Assembly: GCF_000421605.1 (NCBI RefSeq)
Contig: NZ_ATXI01000009.1
Span: 1-64,000 of the forward strand
Length of the DNA stretch: 64,000 bases
Direction of reading: 5' to 3'
DNA from: Thermodesulfobacterium thermophilum DSM 1276
Lineage (GTDB): Bacteria > Desulfobacterota > Thermodesulfobacteria > Thermodesulfobacteriales > Thermodesulfobacteriaceae
Positions 24,823-32,929 of this stretch are shown piece by piece (position 1 is the stretch's first letter; each line of letters opens with the position of its first letter). The position numbers and the translations under genes are program-made. Below the pieces are notes generated by a model, which ran no database searches, was not told the origin of the DNA, and saw only the letters and a program-made list of their open reading frames with translations.

Positions 24823-26439
24823 ATGCAAAAAGAGTTACAATATTATCATGAAGTAGTTAAAAATTTTAAGCTACAGGTTCCTGAAAAATTCTCATTTCCC
24901 TTAGACGTGTTTGACAAATGGGGTAGCCTTCCTGCGTTAATTTGGACAGATGGTAAAGAAGTTAAAAGATTTACTTTTGAGGAGCTTACTGCTTTTTCGA
25001 GCAAATTGGCAGGAGGTTTAAAAAATTTAGGTATAGGTAAAGGAGACAATGTTTTAATGTTTTTACCTAACCGATATGAATGGTGGATTACAGTATTAGC
25101 TTTAATGAGACTAAACGCTGTTATCGTTCCTTCTACCGTGATGTTAACGGTAAAAGATTTAGAGTATAGACTTAAATCTTTAGAAATTAAGGCTATCATT
25201 TCAGATGAAGAGAATGCTAAAAAAGTAGAAGAAGCGGTAAATATTACAAATTCTAAGGCTATTCTTATAAACATCGATGATATTCCTGGCTGGGAAAAGT
25301 ATAGTGAGCTTTTTAAGTTTGACCCTTTTGTAGGAGAAAGGACTTTTTCAGAGGATACATCTATCATCTTTTTTACTTCAGGTACTACAGGACCACCTAA
25401 AATGGTAAGACATACTCAAGTTTCCTATCCTTTAGCCCATGTTATTACCGGAAAGTTTTGGTTAAACCTAAAGCCTGGCATAATACACTGGAATCTATCT
25501 GATACAGGTTGGGCTAAGGCTGCCTGGTCAAGTCTTTTTGGCCCATGGAATACAGGGGCAACCATTTTTGTAAGGCGAAGAGGAAAAAAGTTTACTCCAG
25601 ATGTTATGATAGAAACTTTAAAACATTTCGAAGTAAACTCTCTTTGTGTTCCACCCACTGTTTACAGAATGTTAATCAAAGAAGTTCCCTTAAAAGATCT
25701 GTCTTTCCCCACGGTTGACCATTTTGTCTCAGCAGGAGAACCACTTAACCCTGAGGTAATCGACATATGGAAAGAGGCTACTGGAAAATACATCTATAAT
25801 GGCTACGGCCAGACAGAAACTGTTAACACCATAGCCATGTTTCCTTTTATCCCTATGCGGAAGGGTGCTATGGGGCTTCCTACTCCAGGGTTTAATGTAG
25901 AAATAGTAGATGACAACGGAAATATTTTAAAACCTTATGAAGAAGGCAACATAGCCATTAAAATCCATCCTGAAAGACCTGTAGGTCTTTTTAAAGAATA
26001 CATAGGAGACGAAAAAGAAATGGCAGCTGCCTTCAAAGGTGAGTGGTATTTTACCAGAGACAGAGGATATAAAGATGAAGACGGCTACTTTTGGTTTTTA
26101 GGAAGAGAAGATGATATAATCATAAGTTCAGGATATAGGATTTCTCCTTTTGAAGTAGAAAGTGTTCTTATCAAACACCCCGCAGTAAAAGAATCTGCTG
26201 TAGTAGCAAGCCCTGATGAAATAAGAGGGGAGGTGGTCAAAGCTTTTATTGTTTTAAAAGATGGGTTTAAACCCTCTCCTGAGTTAATAAAAGAATTACA
26301 AAATTTTGTCAAAACAGAAACCGCTCCTTACAAATATCCACGTAAGATTGAGTTTGTAGAGGAGCTTCCTAAAACTGTTAGCGGGAAGATCAAACGAAAA
26401 GAATTAAAGTTAAAAGAATTTGGACTTTGGCCTAAATAA
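24823..26439 (+). CDS. AMP-forming acyl-CoA synthetase
   Basis: 538 residues of the acyl-adenylate superfamily: P-loop-like 'FFTSGTTGPPKMVRHTQVSY', 'YIYNGYGQTETVNT' (A5), 'GEWYFTRDRGYKDEDGYFWF' (A7), 'DDIIISSGYRISPFEVE' (A8) and the catalytic Lys in 'TVSGKIKRKELK' (A10). The length and motifs are closest to medium-chain/acyl synthetases (ACSM-like) rather than the 650-residue acetyl-CoA synthetase. It activates a carboxylic acid with ATP and CoA; the chain length is unknown. SD TGGAGG. It ends at a terminator hairpin facing rnr. Confidence 0.9.
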   Translation: MQKELQYYHEVVKNFKLQVPEKFSFPLDVFDKWGSLPALIWTDGKEVKRFTFEELTAFSSKLAGGLKNLGIGKGDNVLMFLPNRYEWWITVLALMRLNAVIVPSTVMLTVKDLEYRLKSLEIKAIISDEENAKKVEEAVNITNSKAILINIDDIPGWEKYSELFKFDPFVGERTFSEDTSIIFFTSGTTGPPKMVRHTQVSYPLAHVITGKFWLNLKPGIIHWNLSDTGWAKAAWSSLFGPWNTGATIFVRRRGKKFTPDVMIETLKHFEVNSLCVPPTVYRMLIKEVPLKDLSFPTVDHFVSAGEPLNPEVIDIWKEATGKYIYNGYGQTETVNTIAMFPFIPMRKGAMGLPTPGFNVEIVDDNGNILKPYEEGNIAIKIHPERPVGLFKEYIGDEKEMAAAFKGEWYFTRDRGYKDEDGYFWFLGREDDIIISSGYRISPFEVESVLIKHPAVKESAVVASPDEIRGEVVKAFIVLKDGFKPSPELIKELQNFVKTETAPYKYPRKIEFVEELPKTVSGKIKRKELKLKEFGLWPK

Positions 26440-26454
26440 AAGTTCCTTTAAAAG

Positions 26455-26488
26455 GCTTGCTTAGGGGGCATAGTTCCTCTAAGCAAGC
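26455..26488. terminator. bidirectional hairpin between acyl-CoA synthetase and rnr
   Basis: Inverted repeat: GCTTGCTTAGGGG (26455-26467), 8-nt loop, CCTCTAAGCAAGC (26476-26488); 13 pairs with one G-T. The right arm includes the last codons and TAG of rnr (26479-26488). Neither side has a long U-run. Confidence 0.6.
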
Positions 26489-28626
26489 ACAAAATTAATA
26501 TAAAACCTCCTTAAATCTACCTCTTTGACCCTTACCGTTACAGATTGTCCTATTTGAAAAACCTTGCCTGTGTTTTGTCCTATCAAAGCAATTCCTTTTT
26601 CATCTAACACATAAAAGTCATCTTCCAAATCAATTACCCTAACCACCCCACTTACCATATACTCTAACAGGTCTACAAAAAAACCAAAAGCAGTAACTCC
26701 GGTAATAATTCCGTTAAAAGTCATTCCTATCTTATCCTTCATGAAGAAACATTGAAATCTCTTTAAAACCTCTCTTTCTGCTTCTTCGGCAGTTCTTTCT
26801 CTTTCAGAAAGATGTTTACCCATTTTTTCTAATTCTTCTTCTTTGTAAACAGGCTTTTTTCTTCTTAAAGCAGCTTTTAAAGTTCTATGGACTAATAAGT
26901 CTGGGTATCTCCTTATAGGAGAGGTAAAGTGACAATAACAAGTGGAGGCTAAACCAAAGTGACCTATGTTTTCAGGCGTATATTTAGCCTGTTTTAAGGA
27001 CCTTAATAATAGATGATTAAAAAAATAGGCATAAGGTTTTCCGCTAAACTGAGAGATCAATCGTTGAAAAAACTGAGGGGTTACTTCCTCTGGAAAAGTT
27101 ACTTCTATCCCATAAGAGAGGAAAATTTCAGACAATTGTTTTAATTTGTTTATATCCGGCGTTTCATGGACTCTATATAGAAATGGATAGTCTTTTTGAG
27201 TTAAAAAACTTGCCACCGCTTCGTTAGCTGCGATCATAAAATCTTCTATCAACATATGAGCTAAATTTCGCTCTCTTTTTACTATATTTTCCACCTCTCC
27301 TTTGATGTTAATTATTATTTCTGGCTCAGGCAAATCAAAATCTAAACTACCCCTTTTTAGTCTTTTTTCTCTTAAAATAAAGGCAAGCTCGGCTGCAGTA
27401 TCAAGCATAGGATAAAGGTCTCGATATTTTTGAATGATCTCTTGGTCGTGATCAACGACCATCTGTTTTACCTCTGTATAGGTCAACCTGGCATGAGAAT
27501 GGATCACCCCTTCATAAAATTTCTGGTTAATCACCTCTCCATCATGACTAAAATCTATCTCTACTATCATAGCTAATCTATCTACCTTAGGCTTTAAGCT
27601 GCATAGATGGTTAGAAAGTTTTTCATGAAACATAGGGATAACCATGGTAGGAAAATAAACGCTGGTTCCCCTAAGATAGGCTTCTTGATCTAAAAAAGAA
27701 CCTTTTTTTACATAATGAGCTACATCAGCAATAGCAACCCAAAGTTTATAGCCTTTTTTAGTCTTTTGAACACAAACCGCATCGTCAAAATCCCTTGCAT
27801 TTTCACCATCTATGGTTACCAAAGGAATCCTGGTCAAATCTTTTCTACCCTTTTTATCTTCTAACATGACTTCTTCAGGTAATTTTTGAAGTTCAGCCAT
27901 CAATTCTTCGGTCCATAAATGAGGAAGGTCATAGGTATACACCACCGCCCAGGTATGAGATTCGAGATTAAGAGGGTCTCCTAAATCTTTAATTATCTCC
28001 CCTACCGGAAATCCATACTCTGAGGTAGGTTGAATAATTTTTGAGACCACTAAATGGTTTACTTGAGCTTTGTTAAGCCTTTTTTTTGGGATATAAATCT
28101 CAAAAGGTATCCTCGGATCTTCTGGTTCTACAAAATAGGCCTTTTTTCTCTTTACTAAGTATCCCACTAAATTTTTTCTTTTTCTTTCAACAACCTCGAT
28201 AATCCTACCTTCAGGACCTTTTAAACTTACCCTGTCTATCCTAACTAACACTATGTCTCCGTCTAAGGCCTTACCTATAAACCGAGGAGGGATAAAAACA
28301 CGCTCTTTTTCTGTCTCTACAAAGCCATAACCATCAGGATGAACTCTCAATCTTCCTCTTAAAAACGAAACATGCTCTGGAAGACCATACTTTCTCTTTT
28401 TTAATTGAATAACCTTATTTTGGGCCTCTAAAAGTCTCAAGGCCTCTCTAACTTCTGGTCTTTTTTCTTTCGGAAGTTTCAATAGATGGTAAATCTCTCT
28501 TAGTAACAAAGGCTTTTTTACTGATTTTAACAGGTTAAGGAGGTCCTCTTGAAGTTTATCTTTAAAACGATGACCTTTATTTCCCTTTTTTTTAGTTAAA
28601 CCTTTTTTTTTCTTTTTAGAAGACAT
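26479..28626 (-). CDS. rnr: ribonuclease R (RNase II/RNB family exoribonuclease)
   Basis: 3'-5' exoribonuclease that degrades structured RNA. The 715 residues have a winged-helix and cold-shock N-terminus ('GRLRVHPDGYGFVETEKERV'), the RNB catalytic core with 'ARDFDDAVCVQKTKKGYKLW' (the Asp residues bind Mg2+), 'HSHARLTYTEVKQMV', 'HFTSPIRRYPDLLVHR', and a C-terminal S1 domain ('GMTFNGIITGVTAFGFFVDL'). Extremely basic first 20 residues. It starts 5 bp after the small haem-protein gene. Confidence 0.95.
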   Translation of the reverse strand: MSSKKKKKGLTKKKGNKGHRFKDKLQEDLLNLLKSVKKPLLLREIYHLLKLPKEKRPEVREALRLLEAQNKVIQLKKRKYGLPEHVSFLRGRLRVHPDGYGFVETEKERVFIPPRFIGKALDGDIVLVRIDRVSLKGPEGRIIEVVERKRKNLVGYLVKRKKAYFVEPEDPRIPFEIYIPKKRLNKAQVNHLVVSKIIQPTSEYGFPVGEIIKDLGDPLNLESHTWAVVYTYDLPHLWTEELMAELQKLPEEVMLEDKKGRKDLTRIPLVTIDGENARDFDDAVCVQKTKKGYKLWVAIADVAHYVKKGSFLDQEAYLRGTSVYFPTMVIPMFHEKLSNHLCSLKPKVDRLAMIVEIDFSHDGEVINQKFYEGVIHSHARLTYTEVKQMVVDHDQEIIQKYRDLYPMLDTAAELAFILREKRLKRGSLDFDLPEPEIIINIKGEVENIVKRERNLAHMLIEDFMIAANEAVASFLTQKDYPFLYRVHETPDINKLKQLSEIFLSYGIEVTFPEEVTPQFFQRLISQFSGKPYAYFFNHLLLRSLKQAKYTPENIGHFGLASTCYCHFTSPIRRYPDLLVHRTLKAALRRKKPVYKEEELEKMGKHLSERERTAEEAEREVLKRFQCFFMKDKIGMTFNGIITGVTAFGFFVDLLEYMVSGVVRVIDLEDDFYVLDEKGIALIGQNTGKVFQIGQSVTVRVKEVDLRRFYINFVLA

Positions 28627-28631
28627 TTAGA

Positions 28632-28913
28632 TTACTTAAGGTTTAAATACTGAATAGCTTTTTCTAAGTCTTCTTCAGGTACGGTTACATGAAGACCTGA
28701 CTTTGGGCCTTTTCTTATATAAAACCTCAATTCTTCTGCTGTTTTGATATTTTTCTCCTTTACTATGTTAGGGAGACTCTTACTTCCTTTATGACATTTT
28801 AAACATTTAAAATCTTCAGCGGCAAGTTCTAATTTATGATAGGAATAAGCAACCAAAAGACTGCCTAAAAAGATAACAGGTAAAATGCTAATATCATAAA
28901 ATCTAACTTTCAT
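28632..28913 (-). CDS. small membrane-anchored monohaem c-type cytochrome-like protein
   Basis: 93 residues: an N-terminal hydrophobic signal/anchor (about 9-25), then one haem-binding CXXCH (C37-L-K-C40-H41, 'FKCLKCHKG'). After that only about 50 residues follow, and no Met is present to serve as the sixth iron ligand; another His (e.g. 'SGLHVTVPEED') may do so. It would act outside the membrane in electron transfer or as a haem sensor. It has its own promoter and a GAGGAGAGG SD and precedes rnr by 5 bp. Confidence 0.75.
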   Translation of the reverse strand: MKVRFYDISILPVIFLGSLLVAYSYHKLELAAEDFKCLKCHKGSKSLPNIVKEKNIKTAEELRFYIRKGPKSGLHVTVPEEDLEKAIQYLNLK

Positions 28914-28963
28914 AACCTCTCCTCAAAAATTTGTCTACACATCTACAATTTCTTTTAATGTTT

Positions 28964-28992
28964 ATACTATAACATATAAAAATTTTTGTCAA
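28964..28992 (-). promoter_or_regulatory. sigma-70 promoter of the cytochrome-rnr unit
   Basis: On the minus strand a perfect TTGACA (28992-28987), 17-bp spacer, TAGTAT (28969-28964). Overlapping TATAGT (28971-28966) would give a 15-bp spacer. Leader about 45 nt. Confidence 0.6.
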
Positions 28993-29131
28993 CTCTCTCC
29001 TATGGAGAAGGTGTTCGGAAAATCTTTCTACTATTTTTTACATAACTATTTTCTTCCTGATCCCTTTTGCCCCCTTTTAAAATATAAAATTAGATCCCTT
29101 TAAATTTTCATGAAACAAGAGATGATTGTTT

Positions 29132-29171
29132 TTTGTTAACTCTCTATTTTACTATAGAATAATTTGTTAAC
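29132..29171 (+). repeat. two direct copies of TTTGTTAAC, 31 bp apart
   Basis: Identical 9-mers at 29132-29140 and 29163-29171, about three helical turns apart, upstream of the gatB promoter. They could be half-sites for a regulator. The GTTAAC core is itself palindromic. Confidence 0.4.
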
Positions 29172-29219
29172 GAATCATAGACAAAAGGAAATTTTAAAAA
29201 CATCTTCTACAGGTTAATA

Positions 29220-29247
29220 TTGACACAGAATAAAAAAATTGTATGAT
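29220..29247 (+). promoter_or_regulatory. sigma-70 promoter of gatB-mtnA-rex
   Basis: Perfect TTGACA (29220-29225), 16-bp spacer, TATGAT (29242-29247), about 38 nt before the gatB ATG, which has an AAAGGGGTG SD. Confidence 0.65.
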
Positions 29248-29291
29248 AACATTTATATTCTCACTATCAACTTCCATTAAAGGGGTGATTT

Positions 29292-30722
29292 ATGGAATTT
29301 GAGGCAGTAATAGGATTAGAAGTCCATGCTCAGCTTAACACCCAAACTAAGATGTTTTGCTCATGTTCCACCAAGTTTGGTAACCCTCCTAATACTCAAG
29401 TTTGTCCGGTATGTACAGGACAGCCAGGGGTACTTCCAGTAATCAATAAAAGAGCCGTAGAATTTGCCATAAAATTAGGTTTAGCCCTTGGTTGTAAAAT
29501 CAACAAAAACTCTGTAATGGCTCGTAAAAACTATTTTTATCCAGACCTACCCAAAGGATATCAAATCTCTCAGTACGAACTTCCCATAGCTGAAGGCGGA
29601 GAAATAGAAATTGAGGTAAATGGAACAAGAAAAATCATACCTTTAGTTAGGATTCATATGGAAGAAGATGCGGGTAAGCTAATCCATGACGAGAAACAAC
29701 CCTTTTCTTATGTAGATTTTAACCGGTGCGGAACTCCACTTTTAGAAATAGTAAGTACCCCCACTCTTTCTTCCCCAGAAGAAGCGGTAGCTTATCTTAA
29801 AACTTTAAGAAGAATCGTAAGATATTTGGGTATTTGTGATGGAAATATGGAAGAAGGAAGTTTAAGATGTGATGCTAATGTTTCGGTTAGACCTAAAGGA
29901 AGTGATAAATTTGGTACTAAAGTAGAACTTAAAAACATGAACTCATTTAAACATGTAGAAAAGGCCTTATCCTACGAAATAAAAAGACAGATAGGATTGC
30001 TTCTCGAAGGTAAAACCATAGTTCAAGAAACCAGACTTTATGATGAAGCTACCCAAACTACCCATCCGATGAGAGGAAAAGAAGAAGCCCATGACTACTG
30101 CTATTTTCCTGACCCTGACCTGATAGAAATCCAGATTGATGATGACATGTTACAAAAGGTAAAAAATGAACTTCCAGAACTTCCTCATGTGAAAAAACAG
30201 AGATTTTTAACTCAGTATCAACTCACCCCTTATGAAGTAGAAATTTTGATAGAAGAAAGAGATTTTGCTGAATTTTTTGAAAAAACCTTAGAAATTTATC
30301 CTAACCCAAAGATGGTTTCTAATTTTATGTTAACAGAAGTTTTACGTTATTTAAATCGAGACAACATAACCATTACTCAGTCAAAACTTACCCCTGAAAA
30401 CTTAGCCCAACTTCTTAAGTTGGTTGAAGATAACCTTATTTCTATAACCATAGCCAAACAAATCTTTCCAGAGGTTTACGAAAAGGGTGTTGACCCCAAA
30501 AAACTGGTAGAAGAAAAAGGGTTAGTCCAAGAAAGTTCAGAAGAAAAATTAAAAGCTATCTGCGAAGAAGTAATCAGAGAAAATCCTGCAGAGGTAGAAA
30601 AATATAAAGCAGGAAAGAAAGGATTACTTGGTTTCTTTGTAGGACAAGTTTTAAAGAAAACCCAAGGAAAAGCCAATCCTAAAGTAGTTAATAAACTTTT
30701 GGAGGAGTTGTTAGAAAAATGA
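29292..30722 (+). CDS. gatB: Asp-tRNA(Asn)/Glu-tRNA(Gln) amidotransferase subunit B
   Basis: Subunit B of GatCAB, which kinases and amidates mischarged Glu-tRNA(Gln) or Asp-tRNA(Asn). The 476 residues begin 'FEAVIGLEVHAQLNTQTKMF', carry Zn-site CxC/CxxC ('MFCSCSTKFG', 'CPVCTGQPG'), 'YFYPDLPKGYQISQYELPIA' and 'NMEEGSLRCDANVSVRPKGS', and end in the YqeY-like helical tail. gatA and gatC are not in the window. mtnA overlaps its stop by 4 bp. Confidence 0.97.
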   Translation: MEFEAVIGLEVHAQLNTQTKMFCSCSTKFGNPPNTQVCPVCTGQPGVLPVINKRAVEFAIKLGLALGCKINKNSVMARKNYFYPDLPKGYQISQYELPIAEGGEIEIEVNGTRKIIPLVRIHMEEDAGKLIHDEKQPFSYVDFNRCGTPLLEIVSTPTLSSPEEAVAYLKTLRRIVRYLGICDGNMEEGSLRCDANVSVRPKGSDKFGTKVELKNMNSFKHVEKALSYEIKRQIGLLLEGKTIVQETRLYDEATQTTHPMRGKEEAHDYCYFPDPDLIEIQIDDDMLQKVKNELPELPHVKKQRFLTQYQLTPYEVEILIEERDFAEFFEKTLEIYPNPKMVSNFMLTEVLRYLNRDNITITQSKLTPENLAQLLKLVEDNLISITIAKQIFPEVYEKGVDPKKLVEEKGLVQESSEEKLKAICEEVIRENPAEVEKYKAGKKGLLGFFVGQVLKKTQGKANPKVVNKLLEELLEK

Positions 30723-31843
30723 AAAAGAAAAAAAACGACATAAAAACCCCCAGTCAAGCAGACATAATCCAGGCCTGGATTTGGAATGAAGAAGGACTTT
30801 TTTTATTAGACCAAAGAAAACTTCCTTTAGAGGAAAAATACGTTTTTTGTAATACCCTAAATAAAGTCAGAAAGGCGATCAAAGAGTTGGTAGTAAGAGG
30901 GGCTCCTGCTATCGGAATATGTGCTGCCATAGGATTTACCATAGGATTTAAAAACTTTTTAGAAAGAAATAAGAATTTTTCTATCAGGCGTATCACCGAA
31001 GAAATAGGAAAAATTAGTCTACTTTTAGAAACAGCCAGACCTACGGCTGTTAACCTTAAATGGGCTGTAAACAGAATGAAAGGGGTTTGTGAAAAATTTC
31101 TTAAAGAGGTTGAAAAAGAACCAATAACGTTAAAAACTTTAAAAGAGCTTTACTTTATTTTAGAAAAAGAGGCTTTAAAAATCTGGGAAGAAGATGTAAA
31201 AGGAAATCTATCCATGGCAAATTTTGGGAAAGATCTTATTCCTGAGGGAGGGGTTCTCACCCATTGTAATACTGGAGCTTTAGCTACAGGAGGTTATGGT
31301 ACAGCCTTAGGGGTGATAAGAGAGGCTTATAAACATAAAAAAATCTTTGTATTCGTAGATGAAACAAGACCTTTTTTACAGGGTGCAAGACTTACTGCCT
31401 GGGAACTTAGTAAGCTTAACATACCTTATGCTATCATCACAGATAACTCAGCGGGATATCTTATCAAAAAAGGAAAAATCAAGGCTATCATAGTAGGGGC
31501 TGATAGAATAGCCTTAAACGGCGATACAGCCAATAAGATAGGAACTTATAGTTTAGCTGTCCTTGCCCATTACCATAAAATACCCTTTTTTGTAGCTGCT
31601 CCATCCTCTACGTTCGACTTAGAAATCTCCTCAGGAGAAGAAATCCCTATAGAAGAAAGGCCTTCGAAAGAGGTACTCTCTTGTGGAAAAACACGGGTTG
31701 CTCCTTTAAATGCTAAGGCTTATAACTTTGCCTTTGATATAACACCAGGAAAGTTGATTACTGCTATAATTACAGAAAAAGGGGTGATATATCCTCCTTA
31801 CAGCCAAAATATACCAAAAATCATAAAAGGGAATAAAAATTAA
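30719..31843 (+). CDS. mtnA: S-methyl-5-thioribose-1-phosphate isomerase
   Basis: Converts 5-methylthioribose-1-phosphate to the ribulose isomer in methionine salvage (or the related DHAP shunt). Family signatures: 'VVRGAPAIGICAAIGFTIG', 'LLETARPTAVNLKWAVNRM', catalytic Cys in 'VLTHCNTGALATGGYGTALG', catalytic Asp in 'IVGADRIALNGDTANKIGTY'. 374 residues, slightly long because of a basic N-terminus and a C-terminal tail. It overlaps gatB by ATGA. No other salvage genes are adjacent, so the physiological pathway is unproven. Confidence 0.93.
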   Translation: MKKKKNDIKTPSQADIIQAWIWNEEGLFLLDQRKLPLEEKYVFCNTLNKVRKAIKELVVRGAPAIGICAAIGFTIGFKNFLERNKNFSIRRITEEIGKISLLLETARPTAVNLKWAVNRMKGVCEKFLKEVEKEPITLKTLKELYFILEKEALKIWEEDVKGNLSMANFGKDLIPEGGVLTHCNTGALATGGYGTALGVIREAYKHKKIFVFVDETRPFLQGARLTAWELSKLNIPYAIITDNSAGYLIKKGKIKAIIVGADRIALNGDTANKIGTYSLAVLAHYHKIPFFVAAPSSTFDLEISSGEEIPIEERPSKEVLSCGKTRVAPLNAKAYNFAFDITPGKLITAIITEKGVIYPPYSQNIPKIIKGNKN

Positions 31844-32456
31844 GGACCTACCAGAAAACACCTTAGAAAGGTTGATTTTTTATCTTAAGATCCTTGAAAG
31901 CCTTGAAGATAAAGGTATCCTTTCACTTTCTTCTGAAGAGTTGGCAGAACTTGCTGGAGTAACCTCTGCTCAACTAAGAAAAGACTTAAACTTTTTAGGA
32001 ACCCTTGGCACTAAAGGTGTAGGCTATAACATTAAAACATTAAAGTTTAATCTAAAAAAATTCTTAGGCCTTTCCCGAGAATGGAACCTAATATTAGGTG
32101 GCATTTCTCCCTTAGGGATATTTCTGTTAGAAAATAAAGAACTCCAGAAAGAAGGCTTCTACTTTATGGCAGCCTTTGATACCAGAGAGGAGCATATAGG
32201 AAGAATCTATAGCGGAATTTCTGTTTACAACTTAGACCAGATTTCCTATGTGTTTAAAGCAATTCAAGTAGACATAGGAGTTATTACCGCAGAAGAAAAC
32301 GCAGAGGTTTACATAAAGACTTTTTTGGATAATGGATTAAAGGCTATTTTAAACCTAACCAAAATCCCATTTTTTTCCAGGAATGATTCAGTTCGGATAG
32401 AAAACCTTTCGTTTAGCTTAGGTTTAACCAAATTATCTTATTTTTTAAGTAGATAA
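31839..32456 (+). CDS. rex: Rex redox-sensing transcriptional repressor, probable AUU start
   Basis: Rex represses fermentation or respiration genes until NADH binds. The winged helix is clear: 'LSSEELAELAGVTSAQLRKD' then LGTLGTKGVGY (usual FGxFGxxGxGY). The first ordinary start is TTG 31872, which would cut off the conserved N-terminal 'LPENTLERLIFYLKILES' helix. The frame extends back to ATT 31839, which has AAGGG 7 nt upstream and overlaps the mtnA stop; this gives 205 residues. The Gly-rich Rossmann loop reads GGISPLG instead of GVGNLG, so NAD(H) binding may be altered. Confidence 0.85.
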   Translation: MKDLPENTLERLIFYLKILESLEDKGILSLSSEELAELAGVTSAQLRKDLNFLGTLGTKGVGYNIKTLKFNLKKFLGLSREWNLILGGISPLGIFLLENKELQKEGFYFMAAFDTREEHIGRIYSGISVYNLDQISYVFKAIQVDIGVITAEENAEVYIKTFLDNGLKAILNLTKIPFFSRNDSVRIENLSFSLGLTKLSYFLSR

Positions 32457-32488
32457 AAATTTTAATTGTAATCGTAAAAGGAGTTAAA

Positions 32489-32929
32489 ATGAAGATAGAG
32501 GTTTGGAAAAAAGACGAAAGAGCCAAGCTTCCTGAGAGAAGTACCGAGGGTTCGGTAGGATATGATATTTTCGCTTTGGAGGATTTAGAGATTTTACCAG
32601 GAGAGTTTAAACTTATAAGAACAGGTTTAGTAATAAAGGCCCCCTACCCTTATGCCCTTTTAATTTTCCCTCGTTCTTCCCTTTTTAAAAATAAAGGACT
32701 TATCCTTCCTAACTCAGCAGGAATTATTGACTTTGATTACTGTGGTGTTGAGGATGAGATAAAAATACCTGTAGTTAACATCACCCAAAAGACTGCTTTT
32801 ATAAAAGCTCAAGAAAAGGTAGCTCAGGCCATATTTATCCAGGTGGGATTTCCTGAAATAGTAGAAACTAAAGAACCACCCCAAAAAACTTCCAGAGGTG
32901 GTTTTGGGTCAACAGGTGGCTACAGATGA
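32489..32929 (+). CDS. dut: dUTP diphosphatase (trimeric dUTPase family)
   Basis: Hydrolyses dUTP to dUMP, the substrate of the next gene's enzyme. 146 residues with motif 1 'GSVGYDIFALEDLEI', motif 2 'FPRSSLFKNKGL', motif 3 'NSAGIIDFDYCGVEDEI' (Cys where Arg is usual) and the C-terminal P-loop-like motif 5 'SRGGFGSTGG'. The related dCTP deaminase family is less likely because motif 5 is present. It shares ATGA with thyX. Confidence 0.88.
   Translation: MKIEVWKKDERAKLPERSTEGSVGYDIFALEDLEILPGEFKLIRTGLVIKAPYPYALLIFPRSSLFKNKGLILPNSAGIIDFDYCGVEDEIKIPVVNITQKTAFIKAQEKVAQAIFIQVGFPEIVETKEPPQKTSRGGFGSTGGYR

Noticed and set aside
24846-25367. Minus-strand ORF of 173 codons inside the acyl-CoA synthetase
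   Set aside because: Shadow of a well-conserved gene on the other strand; Ser/Phe-rich composition typical of antisense frames.
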